DNA from: Candidatus Kapaibacterium sp.
GTDB lineage: Bacteria > Bacteroidota > Ignavibacteria > Kapaibacteriales > NICIL-2
Assembly: GCA_025055755.1 (NCBI GenBank)
Contig: JANWWF010000001.1
Coordinates: 285,377-349,376, forward strand
Length of the DNA: 64,000 bases
Reading direction: 5' to 3'
In this document: positions 33,625 to 49,165 of the stretch, in pieces
How the letters are laid out: every line of letters starts with the position of its first letter
Numbering within the stretch: the first letter of the stretch is position 1
Notes under the pieces: model-generated
Told to the model about the DNA's origin: nothing
Seen by the model: the letters and a program-made list of their open reading frames with translations, nothing else
Databases searched by the model: none
Position numbers and translations under genes: made by a program

Positions 33625-34628
33625 CGCCCATACTCCGGAGTAATCAAGCTCACAGGAACAATCCAATACTTCGATGCCGGCAGGCACGCAAACTTTCGAT
33701 GCAGTGGGACACTCAAGCGGCGATTCGGCTCCTTTGCTTGCTCCAGCATTGTGGTAAGCTCGCCGTACACTGCTATACATGCCCCAATGGCAGGAATGCA
33801 GCTTGCATCAAATGTGCCAAGGCGTTTCTCTGCTTCACGGTAATACGACCATGCAACTTCTGCATAGTGCTCGATAATCTTCTCAGTCGCTGCAGGATGT
33901 GTTCCTGCTAAAAACTCCTCATAACTTATTCCCACGCTGGCAAGCAACTGCTGAGGTACGTAACACCGACGGCGCTCATGGTCCTCCCGAACGTCCCGCA
34001 AGAAATTGGTCAGCTGTAATGCGATTCCCAGCGAACGGGCGGCATGGAGTGCTTCTTCCATAGATTGACCCGGGGCGGTGCCATACACGTATGTCAAAAA
34101 GTATCCAACGACAATGGCGCTGCCATACACATACCGCTCAATGAGGTCGTCGAAGGTAGCAAAAGGCTGAGGCGCTATGTCAAACTCCATTGCATCGAGA
34201 AATGCATGGTAATGCTCCGGTGGTATGCCATAACGCCGGACAACATCAGCAAATCCTGCAACAAAAGGGGGAACTTCTGCACGAACACTCTCCAAAAGGG
34301 AGGAATAGCTAAGTGCACGCTCATACTGCGTGCGCCATAATGCAAGAAGTGTACGCTTGGTGCTACTGTCCAGGGGAAAGGTATCAACGATCTCGTCTGG
34401 ATACCGGACGGCAGCATAGATAAGCTCGACATCTCGCCGTTTCTGGCGAGGGAGAAACCGTGTTACGATGAAAAAGCTTGTGCTATAGTGACGCAAGACG
34501 CGCCATGCTGCATCGGCGATGATCTTGTGTGCATGCGAGTTTGAGTGCGCTGTTGCTAATTGTGCACGAATACTTTGCTCGAAATTCTGCCACTGTTCGT
34601 AACTCCAGTCACGACTCGTTCGCTGCAT
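33621..34628 (-). CDS. crtB: Phytoene synthase
   Basis: A 335-aa squalene/phytoene synthase. The second Asp-rich motif is classic (LTNFLRDVREDHERRR, about residues 207-222). The first appears as YPDEIVDTF (D78-E-I-V-D82), a D-x-x-x-D form with Glu in place of the second Asp. It condenses two geranylgeranyl diphosphates to phytoene, the committed step of the pathway. It is the first gene of the eight-gene operon, 65 bp downstream of the amidohydrolase gene; the gap holds a TAACTTTT sequence that only partly matches the -7 box. Confidence 0.92.
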   Translation of the reverse strand: MQRTSRDWSYEQWQNFEQSIRAQLATAHSNSHAHKIIADAAWRVLRHYSTSFFIVTRFLPRQKRRDVELIYAAVRYPDEIVDTFPLDSSTKRTLLALWRTQYERALSYSSLLESVRAEVPPFVAGFADVVRRYGIPPEHYHAFLDAMEFDIAPQPFATFDDLIERYVYGSAIVVGYFLTYVYGTAPGQSMEEALHAARSLGIALQLTNFLRDVREDHERRRCYVPQQLLASVGISYEEFLAGTHPAATEKIIEHYAEVAWSYYREAEKRLGTFDASCIPAIGACIAVYGELTTMLEQAKEPNRRLSVPLHRKFACLPASKYWIVPVSLITPEYGR

Positions 34629-34693
34629 CCGGTGACTACCGCCGAAAAGTTATTGGCAAGCAAACATTCGGGCACCGGACCTAAGTTCCCCAA

Positions 34694-40358
<5,665 letters not shown>

Positions 40359-40363
40359 GAGCC

Positions 40364-42019
40364 ATGCATGTGCTGCTGTGGGCTGTTTTTCCCACTTTGT
40401 ACATAGCGTGGAGCCAAGTGGTCATCAATGAAGTGCAGCCTGTTCCGCCAACCGGCGAGCCGGAGTGGGTAGAGCTTTTCAATCCTGCAGATACGGATGT
40501 CACGCTCACTAACCTCTACCTCTACGACCGCACTGCACGCGTTCTGCTTAGTGGAGTGACCGTTCCTGCACGTGGTTTTGCAATCCTTACGCGCGATACA
40601 GATGACCTAAAACTTAGCCGCCGCATTCCGCCAATTGCACGACTATATCAGCTCTCCCTGCCTACTCTCAATAACACCACCGAGAGCATTTTCATTGCTA
40701 CACGTGATACTACTGTGTTGGATTCGGTGTACTACGACATGCGCTGGGGCGTGCGTGGGCGGACTCTGGAACGCGTTGATGCGAAGCGCCCAGGTTACTT
40801 GCGCGATAACATCGCTGCATGCATTGCGCCAGATTCGGCAACATGCGGGTATGACAACTCTGTCAGCATCATCGAGCGCGACATCGCTGTGCGCTCAATT
40901 GTTGTTGAAGACGGCTCAGTGGCGTGGATTGAGCTTGCTAATCGTGGACGAAGCGCGTTTTCCCAACTTGCTGTGCTATTGCGCTTGCGGCGTCCGAGCT
41001 GGCAGTGGTGGATTGAACTTGGAACCATCACGTTCGACTACATCCCTCCTGCTTCAACATCTCAGCAGCGTATTGACCTCACAAAGTTCCCTGCATTAGT
41101 ACAACTGGGCTATGGGCAGTTTCTACTGCAGGCAATTGCACAAGCAAGCGACCTTCGTTCGTGGAACGATACCGCAGCAGCACTCTTGTTTGTGCCTTTT
41201 CCGCCTGGTACCGTTGTGTTCAACGAGATTATGTACGACCCCAGCGATGGCCGTAGTGAGTACATTGAGTTAGTCAATCCTACACCTGACACCCTCTACC
41301 TTGGTGGGCTCCTTCTGGGCGATGCAAATCCACCTCAAAGTGCAATTCCAGGGATTGTGTTACCTCCGGGAGAACTGGTCACTTTTGCTCTGGACACAGC
41401 GATTTGGACAGCTTTCCCGGAGCTTCGTGGCAGTCCCTGCCTTGTGCCTATTCGCTCGTCGTGGACGCTTAGCAATTCTGGCGAAACGCTTCTCATTGCA
41501 AACCCAGATGGAAGTGTAGTTGATAGTGTCCCCTATGATCCTTCATGGCACTTTTGGGGACTAAAACTTTCCAAAGGGCGCTCGCTTGAAAAGCTGCGCC
41601 CAGACCTTCCTTCGAGCGACAATCGCTCTTGGTCCAGCGCAACAGCCGACCGCGGCGGTACCCCTTGTTCCCCCAACAGCATCATCCCGCGTGATAGCCT
41701 CCGCGCACTACTTATGGCATCACCCAATCCCTTTTCTCCCACCAGCGCTGATCCACGGCTTCACCAAACAATGATCCGCTATCGCCTTCCCTGGCAAAGT
41801 GCCCGTGTAACTGTGCGCATTTTCAACGCAAATGGCATACCCATTCGCGAGCTTGCAAATGGTATGTACTCGGGGGCAGAAGGAGTACTGCTGTGGGATG
41901 GCCGCAACAGTGAAGGCTTTGCCGTTGGCGCAGGAGTGTATGTGGTTCTCCTGGAAGCAACCGATGCTCTCTCGAGCGAGACCGTGCACGAGCGTACCGT
42001 TGTAGTCATTGGCAAATAG
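40364..42019 (+). CDS. Secreted protein with two lamin-tail domains and FlgD-like/T9SS-like C-terminus
   Basis: A 551-aa protein with a signal peptide (MHVLLWAVFPTLYIAWSQ). Two lamin-tail (LTD) domains: VVINEVQPVPPTGEPEWVE (about 19-150) and VVFNEIMYDPSDGRSEYIE (about 284-410), both with the N-E-(I/V)...E-x-(I/V)-E-L-x-N-P pattern. The C-terminus (about 450-551) resembles a FlgD Ig-like or T9SS-associated domain (ASPNPFSPTS, LLWDGRNSEGFAVGAGVYVV). LTDs in bacteria occur on secreted surface proteins and nucleases; no nuclease motif is seen here. Co-directional with msrC 5 bp upstream; converges on the riboflavin synthase gene. Confidence 0.82.
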   Translation: MHVLLWAVFPTLYIAWSQVVINEVQPVPPTGEPEWVELFNPADTDVTLTNLYLYDRTARVLLSGVTVPARGFAILTRDTDDLKLSRRIPPIARLYQLSLPTLNNTTESIFIATRDTTVLDSVYYDMRWGVRGRTLERVDAKRPGYLRDNIAACIAPDSATCGYDNSVSIIERDIAVRSIVVEDGSVAWIELANRGRSAFSQLAVLLRLRRPSWQWWIELGTITFDYIPPASTSQQRIDLTKFPALVQLGYGQFLLQAIAQASDLRSWNDTAAALLFVPFPPGTVVFNEIMYDPSDGRSEYIELVNPTPDTLYLGGLLLGDANPPQSAIPGIVLPPGELVTFALDTAIWTAFPELRGSPCLVPIRSSWTLSNSGETLLIANPDGSVVDSVPYDPSWHFWGLKLSKGRSLEKLRPDLPSSDNRSWSSATADRGGTPCSPNSIIPRDSLRALLMASPNPFSPTSADPRLHQTMIRYRLPWQSARVTVRIFNANGIPIRELANGMYSGAEGVLLWDGRNSEGFAVGAGVYVVLLEATDALSSETVHERTVVVIGK

Positions 42020-42025
42020 TTCCTT

Positions 42026-42616
42026 TTAGCGCCACTGGAGAAGGCGCTCAACATACTTAGCAAGAATATCAAACTCAAGATTGACGCGATCACCAGGACG
42101 GCGATATTGAATGGTTGTGTGCGTCCACGTATGGGGAATGATCGCGATCATGAAGCGCTTCTCTTCAACGCGGGCAACCGTAAGACTTATGCCATCGATT
42201 GCGATTGAACCAACAGGCACAACATATCGCATCATCTGTAGAGGGCATTCTATCCACAGTTGCCAGCTCGACTCAAGCTCGTGGAGATCGACTATCGTAC
42301 CAACTGTATCTACATGCCCCTGCACAATGTGCCCCCCCATTCGTGTGGTCGGCAAAAGTGCACGTTCCAGGTTTACCGGTGTTCCTATTACGCAATCACC
42401 AAGCGTCGTCTTTTGAAGCGTTTCTTCCACTGCAATAACACGAAACCAATCTTCCCCCCGAGCAACAACAGTCAAGCACACTCCTTGCACGGCAATGGAG
42501 TCGCCAAGTTTTAGGTCCTCCATCACAGTGCGTGCTTCGATAGTCAGTTCACGCCCGCCATTGGATTGGCGAATCTCTCGCACATGCCCAATTTCCTCTA
42601 CAAGCCCAGTAAACAT
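42026..42616 (-). CDS. ribE: Riboflavin synthase alpha subunit
   Basis: A 196-aa protein starting MFTGLVEEIG, the family signature. It contains two similar lumazine-binding barrels (about 1-87 and 98-185): first SIAVQGVCLTVV, second SIAIDGISLTVA, with the bridging GGHIVQGHVDTVG. It dismutates 6,7-dimethyl-8-ribityllumazine to riboflavin. Length is normal. It is a single-gene unit between the convergent lamin-tail gene (6-bp gap) and the divergent addB (58-bp gap); no riboswitch could fit upstream. Confidence 0.96.
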   Translation of the reverse strand: MFTGLVEEIGHVREIRQSNGGRELTIEARTVMEDLKLGDSIAVQGVCLTVVARGEDWFRVIAVEETLQKTTLGDCVIGTPVNLERALLPTTRMGGHIVQGHVDTVGTIVDLHELESSWQLWIECPLQMMRYVVPVGSIAIDGISLTVARVEEKRFMIAIIPHTWTHTTIQYRRPGDRVNLEFDILAKYVERLLQWR

Positions 42617-42674
42617 ATCGCCCGCGTAATTTGGACACCTACAGACTGCTCTTGACTTTGCTCGCTACTGCACG

Positions 42675-45600
42675 ATGTACCTTCTTGCCAACAGAGCTGC
42701 AGAACAGCTTGCCGACCAAGTCCGTTCCTTCACTACCGCCGAAGGATTCAAAAGCCTGGAGTTTTTGGAGCAGTGGTACAGCGTATATCCTCCAAAGCCG
42801 CTGTGCTACGTCGTACCGACAGGACGTCGCGTGCGCTGGACAATGCGCGAAATTACTCGGCGCCTCTATGCTCGCACACACCGACCGCTTCTTGGCTTTT
42901 CGGTAATGAATCTGGCACAGCTCGCTCATTCTCTGCATAACCGTCTATTCCCCGAGGATGATGCTATCGTGCTCAGCGACGCATTGCGCCTTGCACTTTT
43001 CGAACGCGCCATTGAAGAACTTGCAGCAGAAGGGCATCTGCCATTTTATGCCCCCACGGGAAAGCCCTCGTGGTCGCTGGTAGAGCGTCTTGCTGAGGTC
43101 GTTTACGGCCTACGCAAAGATGGTATCACCCCTGATGACTTGGCACGGGACCTTGAGGCAAATACTGAGCCATTCGCTATTGACCGTAATCGCCTGGCTG
43201 ACATCCACCGCGTGTTTGTACGCTATCTGCATCTCCTCGGCGACCAGTATCGCGACGAGACAGCGATCTTTGATCGCTGCAGTGAAGCTCTACTTTACCG
43301 TTCTGAGCCACTTGACCATCCCCCGATTGTTATCGAGGGCTTTTCGGAATTCCGCCTGCCTGAGCGTCGCATGGTAGGGGCGCTTGCTGTTGCCGGTATC
43401 CCAACGTGCATATTGCTGGCTTATTCTCCCTTCAATGGACCCCTCTTTGGCAATCTCGAAGAAACGTACCAATCGCTTGTTTCCCTTGGCTATCAGCCGT
43501 GGTTATTCGATCCGCAGGACACGGAGCAGCCCCTCTGGCTCCGCCCTCACACGGCATACCTACGCCGATGGCTCTTCAACACCGAGAAGGAAATTCGTAA
43601 TCCTGGCTTCAATGCAGCAATCTCGATTTTAGGTTGCACCAATCGAGTCGAGGAAGTCACCCTCATCGCTAAATACGTCAAGCACTGCATCAGCAGAGAT
43701 AAGATTCCGCCCCATCGCATTTGCGTGGCAATGCGGGACCCAGAGCTGTATGCAAATCTCTTTCGTGAACTTTTTGCTCTTCATGGAATCCCTGCCAATA
43801 TCACCGACCGCTTTCGGCTGGATCGCTCGCCTGTCGCGATTGCAGTAATGTCTGTGCTTGAAGTGTTCGTGCGCGGCTGGCGGCGGCAAGATGTGCATCG
43901 CATGCTGGCAAATCCATTCATCCGCTGCACTCGTCCCGATGGCTCAGCACTGGATGCATCAGTTCTTAACGCTGTTGCGGAACGTCAGCGTATCACCGGA
44001 GGTCATGCTCAAGGAGGACTCCAAGGATGGCACGATCGGCTTCATTCAAGCCTCAATCATGCCCGAGCGTACTTGGAGATGCTCCGTGCTCAATCATACG
44101 CTGACCCCATCGAACTACGCGATGCAGAGTTAGACGTACAGCAAATCGAACAAGCCATTCAAGACCTTGAGGTGCTGACAGCGGTCCTTTCTCCTCCTTC
44201 CCGGCAGCTGACTGCCACAGAGTTCTGTGCTTACGTGCGGGAGACGATCCTCGATCGCTTGGGTATCTCTGCAAGCATGGAGGAAACATTTGAGCAAATG
44301 TGGAATTCACCTAAGCAAACTCCTGAGGACATCGCCCGTATAGAGCTGCTTGAAAAAGACACCCGTGCATACGCTGCTTTCCTGGATGTTCTTGCAGAAA
44401 TCGAGCACGCATGGAGCATTGACAACACCACGCGGAAACGTCCGCTGGAGGAATACGTCGAGCTGCTGGCGACTATGCTCCGAAGCTCGCGGTATCAAAT
44501 CGCCGAAAAAGCTTCCTATGGCGTTACCGTTACGTCCATTGAGCAAACACGTGGCATTCCCTACGATGTGTACATCCTCTGCGGATTAGTTGACGGTGAG
44601 TTTCCTCAAGCATACTCGACCGAATACTTTCTCGGCAAGGAACTACCCGCAAGCGAACAGCGCCACATCCGTGCTGAGCGTATCCAGTTTTACGAAGCAC
44701 TCACCAACAACCCCATCGCACTCGAACAAGGCACGTGGCGAATGCTTATCACCTATCCGCGTCTGACCACAAACGGCGAGCAACTGGTGCGTTCTTCCTT
44801 CATTGACAAACTGCTCAAAGTCACAACGCTGGCTGAGCGCTGCTACCTTGCACACGAGCTTGTAGCCCAGTACGAAAGCAGCGGCACTCTGCCCCAAGGT
44901 TTCGAGTGGATTGCTACCCTGACTGCACCGGAGGAGCTCTGGCGCTTCGAGCAGCCTAATGGTGACACTACTGCAGACTGGGCACCAACTGCCCAGGTGA
45001 CTCTTGACACCACTGCCCAAAAAGCTATCGAGCCTCTGACTTGCCGCTCGTATTCAGCAACCGAGCTGGAGACGTATGTGAATTGCCCATACCAGTACTT
45101 TGCTCGTCACATTCTCCGGCTGCGCACACCCGTTGAATATGACTTAGCGCTAAGTGCATTGGAAAACGGTGCTCTCCTGCACCGCATAGTGCACCGCTTT
45201 TACCGCACCATCCTTGATAGTGAGGGCAGTGACAACTTTTCTACTGGCTTGCGTTCTGTCCGGCTCGATCCTGGGAGGCGTGAGCATTATGCCGATATTC
45301 TTTCTCAAATCGCCACAAGCGAACTTGAACGTCTGCGCTACAGCCATCCTCTCTTCGCGCTCGAATGGGAGCAGCTTCTCGGGACACCGCAGCAGGCAGG
45401 AATTCTTTCCCAGTGGCTCGACCGCGAGCTGGAACGGTTCGCTGAAGGGTGGGAGTATGAGCCGGCACTATTTGAGCTCAGTTTCGGTATGCCCAGCACT
45501 CAAGGACACGGTGTCGAAGAACCCGTCGAGCTGTCATCTCGATTGTCGTTGCACGGCAGAATTGATCGCCTAGAAATCACCAAGCGTGGCACCCAGTGGC

Positions 45601-46049
45601 ATGTGGTTGTCGCAGACTACAAACTCAGCTCTCGAGGCTCAACCAATACAGCGATACGACGAGGGGAAGCATTCCAGATGCCCCTTTACATGCTTGCAAC
45701 AGAAAAAATATTCCAGCGACGCTACGGGATCACCCCCGTGCTCGACGGAGGAGTGTACTACATTTTCCGTCCTGAAGGGGAAGACATGAGCTTTGTTGCA
45801 ATGCCTGCAAATGCGAATGCATATGCACAAAAGCGTCAACGCAACACTTCACAGGTAGTGAACGATTACCAACAGCAGCGGGAGCTACTCAATCATGCAC
45901 TTGAGCATGCCGAAGCAGTTATTGAGCGTATTCACCATGGACTATTTACCGTTGCTCCGCGTCACCCCACGGTATGTGAACGGTGCGATTTTAGCAGCGT
46001 CTGTCGCATCCGTCAACTCCGGGATGAGGGAGTACTCGCCAGTAGGTAA
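42675..46049 (+). CDS. addB: AddB-type nuclease/helicase-like protein (PD-(D/E)XK, 4Fe-4S)
   Basis: A 1124-aa protein. The N-terminal ~750 residues look like an inactive UvrD-like helicase body as in AddB (CYVVPTGRRVRWTMRE, then PIVIEGFSEFRLPERR; YGVTVTSIEQTRGIPYDVYILCGLVDG). The C-terminal ~300 residues are a RecB-family nuclease: ENGALLHRIVHRFY, LHGRIDRLEI, VVVADYKLSS, QMPLYMLA. Cysteines for the Fe-S staple are present (NCPYQYFARHIL near 803; CERCDFSSVCR near 1100). AddB partners AddA in end resection for recombination; no addA is in the window. A simple ATP-binding Walker A was not apparent at the N-terminus. Confidence 0.85.
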   Translation: MYLLANRAAEQLADQVRSFTTAEGFKSLEFLEQWYSVYPPKPLCYVVPTGRRVRWTMREITRRLYARTHRPLLGFSVMNLAQLAHSLHNRLFPEDDAIVLSDALRLALFERAIEELAAEGHLPFYAPTGKPSWSLVERLAEVVYGLRKDGITPDDLARDLEANTEPFAIDRNRLADIHRVFVRYLHLLGDQYRDETAIFDRCSEALLYRSEPLDHPPIVIEGFSEFRLPERRMVGALAVAGIPTCILLAYSPFNGPLFGNLEETYQSLVSLGYQPWLFDPQDTEQPLWLRPHTAYLRRWLFNTEKEIRNPGFNAAISILGCTNRVEEVTLIAKYVKHCISRDKIPPHRICVAMRDPELYANLFRELFALHGIPANITDRFRLDRSPVAIAVMSVLEVFVRGWRRQDVHRMLANPFIRCTRPDGSALDASVLNAVAERQRITGGHAQGGLQGWHDRLHSSLNHARAYLEMLRAQSYADPIELRDAELDVQQIEQAIQDLEVLTAVLSPPSRQLTATEFCAYVRETILDRLGISASMEETFEQMWNSPKQTPEDIARIELLEKDTRAYAAFLDVLAEIEHAWSIDNTTRKRPLEEYVELLATMLRSSRYQIAEKASYGVTVTSIEQTRGIPYDVYILCGLVDGEFPQAYSTEYFLGKELPASEQRHIRAERIQFYEALTNNPIALEQGTWRMLITYPRLTTNGEQLVRSSFIDKLLKVTTLAERCYLAHELVAQYESSGTLPQGFEWIATLTAPEELWRFEQPNGDTTADWAPTAQVTLDTTAQKAIEPLTCRSYSATELETYVNCPYQYFARHILRLRTPVEYDLALSALENGALLHRIVHRFYRTILDSEGSDNFSTGLRSVRLDPGRREHYADILSQIATSELERLRYSHPLFALEWEQLLGTPQQAGILSQWLDRELERFAEGWEYEPALFELSFGMPSTQGHGVEEPVELSSRLSLHGRIDRLEITKRGTQWHVVVADYKLSSRGSTNTAIRRGEAFQMPLYMLATEKIFQRRYGITPVLDGGVYYIFRPEGEDMSFVAMPANANAYAQKRQRNTSQVVNDYQQQRELLNHALEHAEAVIERIHHGLFTVAPRHPTVCERCDFSSVCRIRQLRDEGVLASR

Positions 46050-46070
46050 TAAAGGCAGCCGTCTCCATCG

Positions 46071-46095
46071 TTGCATCCTTGCCACTCTATTTTTG
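46071..46095 (+). promoter_or_regulatory. Putative nuoJ promoter (TTG, 14 nt, TATTTTTG)
   Basis: TATTTTTG at 46088..46095 matches TAnnTTTG; TTG at 46071..46073 lies 14 nt upstream, the same spacing as at gyrA. It ends 28 bp before the nuoJ ATG, so the nuoJK pair appears to have its own promoter. Confidence 0.55.
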
Positions 46096-46123
46096 CACCT
46101 AACGTACATACCGCGGACGTAGA

Positions 46124-46633
46124 ATGTCTCTTCAGGTAGCATTATTTCTGCTTTTTGGTATTGGTGCAATCGCAACGGCAATAGGGACAATCACTCGCCG
46201 GAACCCTGTGGCAGCAGCTGTCAATTTGATTGCCCACTTCTTCATGCTTGCAGGCTTGTATCTGACTCTCGAGGCGCAGTTCTTGGCAGTGCTCCAGATA
46301 CTCGTCTATGCAGGGGCGATTATGGTACTAGTGGTATTTGTCATCATGCTTCTCAACTTAGGCGATGAAGAAAGGCTTCGGGAGCAGTTTACAGTACGGA
46401 AGGTACTCGGTGTTGTTATCGCGGCAATTCTTTTGCTCCAATTAGGAGTACTGTTCAATGCCCGTCCAACAGGAGCGCAGACACTATTGCCTCGTGCAGC
46501 AGCATTGGGAACGGCTGAGAGTGTTGGTCAAGCACTTTTTACACAGTACCTTTTCCCCTTCGAAGCAATTTCTCTATTGCTCCTAACGGCACTGGTTGGC
46601 GCTGTAATTCTGGCAAAGCGAAAAGTTGAATAA
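46124..46633 (+). CDS. nuoJ: NADH-quinone oxidoreductase subunit J
   Basis: A 169-aa membrane protein with five hydrophobic segments. Family features: [55 protein letters not shown] read as segments 2-3, with the conserved [16 protein letters not shown], and a final [13 protein letters not shown]. NuoJ is a membrane subunit of respiratory complex I near the quinone/proton path. nuoK follows after 14 bp; no other nuo gene flanks the pair (addB upstream, ppk1 convergent downstream). Confidence 0.95.
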   Translation: MSLQVALFLLFGIGAIATAIGTITRRNPVAAAVNLIAHFFMLAGLYLTLEAQFLAVLQILVYAGAIMVLVVFVIMLLNLGDEERLREQFTVRKVLGVVIAAILLLQLGVLFNARPTGAQTLLPRAAALGTAESVGQALFTQYLFPFEAISLLLLTALVGAVILAKRKVE

Positions 46634-46647
46634 CACTCCACCATGCT

Positions 46648-46962
46648 ATGAATCTCCAGAGCATTCCTCTTGACTGGTACTTGTTGCTTGCGGCAGCGCT
46701 ATTCACTATTGGTGTTGTGGGCGTTGTTACTCGACGCAACGCCATCATCATTTTCATGGCGATTGAAATGATGCTTAACTCAGTGAACTTGGTATTTGTC
46801 AGCCTTGCGCAGTTTATGGGTGATATAGCAGGGCAAGTTTTCGTGCTCTTTGTCATGGCAATTGCTGCCGGCGAAGCTGCAATTGGACTTGCGATTGTGC
46901 TTGCTCTCTTCCGCAACAAGCGTACAGTGTACGTGGATGAAGTAAATGTGCTCAAGTGGTAA
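46648..46962 (+). CDS. nuoK: NADH-quinone oxidoreductase subunit K
   Basis: A 104-aa protein with three membrane segments, the standard NuoK size. The conserved membrane glutamates are visible in [13 protein letters not shown] (about residue 37) and [15 protein letters not shown] (about residue 71), which act in proton translocation. It follows nuoJ directly. The usual nuoL/M/N do not follow; instead ppk1 converges after 74 bp. Confidence 0.96.
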   Translation: MNLQSIPLDWYLLLAAALFTIGVVGVVTRRNAIIIFMAIEMMLNSVNLVFVSLAQFMGDIAGQVFVLFVMAIAAGEAAIGLAIVLALFRNKRTVYVDEVNVLKW

Positions 46963-47036
46963 ACTCTTTCCCGGATTTTCCTCATGCTACTGCCTTGAAT
47001 ACCTCTTTCGGTCCCTACACAGAAGGATGCAATACT

Positions 47037-49163
47037 CTATCCGCCTGTGCGCCGTATTCGCTCAAGGAAGTAGTTCTGTGCGTTGAAGGGTGCTTCTCCC
47101 AGTGTAGGCTGCCGCTTAAGTCGTCGACCGTCTGGCTGTAATACTCGTGCTTTAACGTTGTCGCGCCAATAGGTTTCAAAAATTTCCTGCAGCTGATCAG
47201 CGATGTGTTCATCGGGAACTTCCAGAAGAGTCTCAACACGGCGATAGAAATTCCGCGGCATCCAGTCCGCACTGCTGATAAACACGCGCCGCTGCTCCCC
47301 CTGTTCGACAATCAACAGGCGAGAGTGTTCAAGAAATCGCCCAACAATGCTGCGCACTTCGATATTCGAGCTAACACCTGTTACCCCGGGACGGAGACAG
47401 CATATTCCTCGCACAAGTAACCGAACCTGTACCCCAGCCATTGATGCCCGGTAGAGTGCGCGAATCACATCCGGATCGACAAGGGCATTAAGTTTGGCAG
47501 AAATACGGCACTGCTGTCCTTCTACTGCAGCCTGCGTAGTCTCTTCGATAAGCGCGACAACTGCATGGACCAAATGCTGTGGAGCAAGGATTAGTCGTTC
47601 TGTCTCGACGTGCCGTGCATTTGCAGTCAGCAAATTGAACAGGTTTGCTACATCGCGTCCAATGTCCTCCCGTGCAGTGAAGTAGCCAAAGTCCGTGTAC
47701 ACGCGCGCTGTTGCATGGTTATAATTGCCCGTTGCCAGATGAACGTAGGTTCGCATCCCTTCTACCTCCCGCCGCACTATCATCAGCGCTTTTGCATGGA
47801 CTTTTAGCCCTAGCACTCCGTAAACGACATGCACACCGGCGCGTTCAAGTTCACGCGCCCAGATGATGTTGTTTTCCTCATCAAACCGTGCTTTGAGCTC
47901 AACAACAGCAGTGACACTTTTACCATTCATAGCAGCAGCCTTCAGCGCTTCAATTACGGGCGAATCTCCTCCAGCCCGGTAGAGGATGATTTTTATTGCG
48001 ACAACGGTAGGGTCAGTAGCTGCAAAGCGCACAAGTTTGACTACGGTATTTGAGAAGGAATCGAACGGGTGGTGCACAAAGACATCTCGCTGGCGGATCA
48101 TCTCAAAAAGATGCTCCCCCTCCCCGACGAACTCCGGTGGAATTCGAGTCGTAAACGGCTGATCCTTTAGATGGCGAAGATCGAGCTTTAGGAGTACCAG
48201 AAAGTCCGAAAGGTTCATCGGTCTTCGATGTTCGTACACGTCGCTGGGCTCCAAGCCAAGCGACTGCATGATGAGATTGCGCATCGCTGGGGGCATGGCA
48301 GCATCAACCTCAAGCCGTACAGCATCAGCACCCCAATTGCGCACTCGTGTTTGTTCGGCTATTTCACGTAACAGGTCTTCTGCTTCATCTTCCGCGATTT
48401 CTAATTCTGCATCTCGCGTCACCCGAAAACAATAGCTGTTAAGTATTTGCCATCCCTTGTAGAGCTCTTCTGCATTCGATTGGACAACCTCCTCGAGCAG
48501 CACAAACGAAAACGACTCTTCCTGCGGTATTGGTAGCAACCTGGGCAATAAGGGCGGAAGTTGCAATACGCCAACCGCATGCTCTCCGCGACCATCGGCA
48601 GGAGCAAGATGAAATGCGATGTTGATACTCCGATTCAGTAGGCGCGGGAATGGATGCCCCGGATCGAGAATAAGCGGCGTGAGGATGGGAAACACATCTC
48701 GAGCAAAATAGCGGCGAAAGTGTGCTTGTTGCTGTTCGTTAAGGTCTGCATACGGAATGATTCGTATCCCCTCACGGGCAAGTGCCGGGAGAACATCTTC
48801 CAGAAGAACTCGCTCGTGGCGTGCATAAAGATCAAGCAGACGCTCTCGTATTCGGCGCAGTTGCTCTTGGGGCGAGATATTATCCGGAGTCGGCTCGACA
48901 ATCCCCGCTGCAATTTGCTCTTTGAGTGCCGCAACGCGAATCATAAAGAATTCGTCCAAGTTCGATGCGACAATGCACAGGAATTTGAGCCGCTCCAACA
49001 GCGGATGCGAACAATCAAGTGCTTCTTCAAGCACTTCTTCCTGGAAATCCAGCGCACTCAACTCGCGATTGAAGTACAGAGAAGGATCATACAAATTCAC
49101 TGTTTTCCGCGCTCTCCCATTTCGAGAGCTCAGTCGTGGAGAGCGACTCTGTGTCTGTCTCAT
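47037..49163 (-). CDS. ppk1: Polyphosphate kinase 1
   Basis: A 708-aa enzyme, usual length (about 690-720). N-terminal domain SLYFNRELSALDFQEEVLEEA; the central head domain; two PLD-like catalytic halves with the phosphohistidine region YGVLGLKVHAKALMIVRR, the DFGYFTAREDIG block and the C-terminal FISSADWMPRNFYRRVE. It polymerises the ATP gamma-phosphate into polyphosphate, reversibly, at the membrane. The stop is 74 bp from the convergent nuoK. The downstream edge of amiC lies 2 bp upstream of its ATG, so amidase and ppk1 are probably co-transcribed from further upstream. Confidence 0.97.
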   Translation of the reverse strand: MRQTQSRSPRLSSRNGRARKTVNLYDPSLYFNRELSALDFQEEVLEEALDCSHPLLERLKFLCIVASNLDEFFMIRVAALKEQIAAGIVEPTPDNISPQEQLRRIRERLLDLYARHERVLLEDVLPALAREGIRIIPYADLNEQQQAHFRRYFARDVFPILTPLILDPGHPFPRLLNRSINIAFHLAPADGRGEHAVGVLQLPPLLPRLLPIPQEESFSFVLLEEVVQSNAEELYKGWQILNSYCFRVTRDAELEIAEDEAEDLLREIAEQTRVRNWGADAVRLEVDAAMPPAMRNLIMQSLGLEPSDVYEHRRPMNLSDFLVLLKLDLRHLKDQPFTTRIPPEFVGEGEHLFEMIRQRDVFVHHPFDSFSNTVVKLVRFAATDPTVVAIKIILYRAGGDSPVIEALKAAAMNGKSVTAVVELKARFDEENNIIWARELERAGVHVVYGVLGLKVHAKALMIVRREVEGMRTYVHLATGNYNHATARVYTDFGYFTAREDIGRDVANLFNLLTANARHVETERLILAPQHLVHAVVALIEETTQAAVEGQQCRISAKLNALVDPDVIRALYRASMAGVQVRLLVRGICCLRPGVTGVSSNIEVRSIVGRFLEHSRLLIVEQGEQRRVFISSADWMPRNFYRRVETLLEVPDEHIADQLQEIFETYWRDNVKARVLQPDGRRLKRQPTLGEAPFNAQNYFLERIRRTGG

Positions 49164-49165
49164 GG

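Noticed and set aside
42617-42674. Possible FMN riboswitch upstream of ribE
   Set aside because: The gap to the divergent addB is only 58 bp, too short for an RFN element, and no RFN motif is seen.
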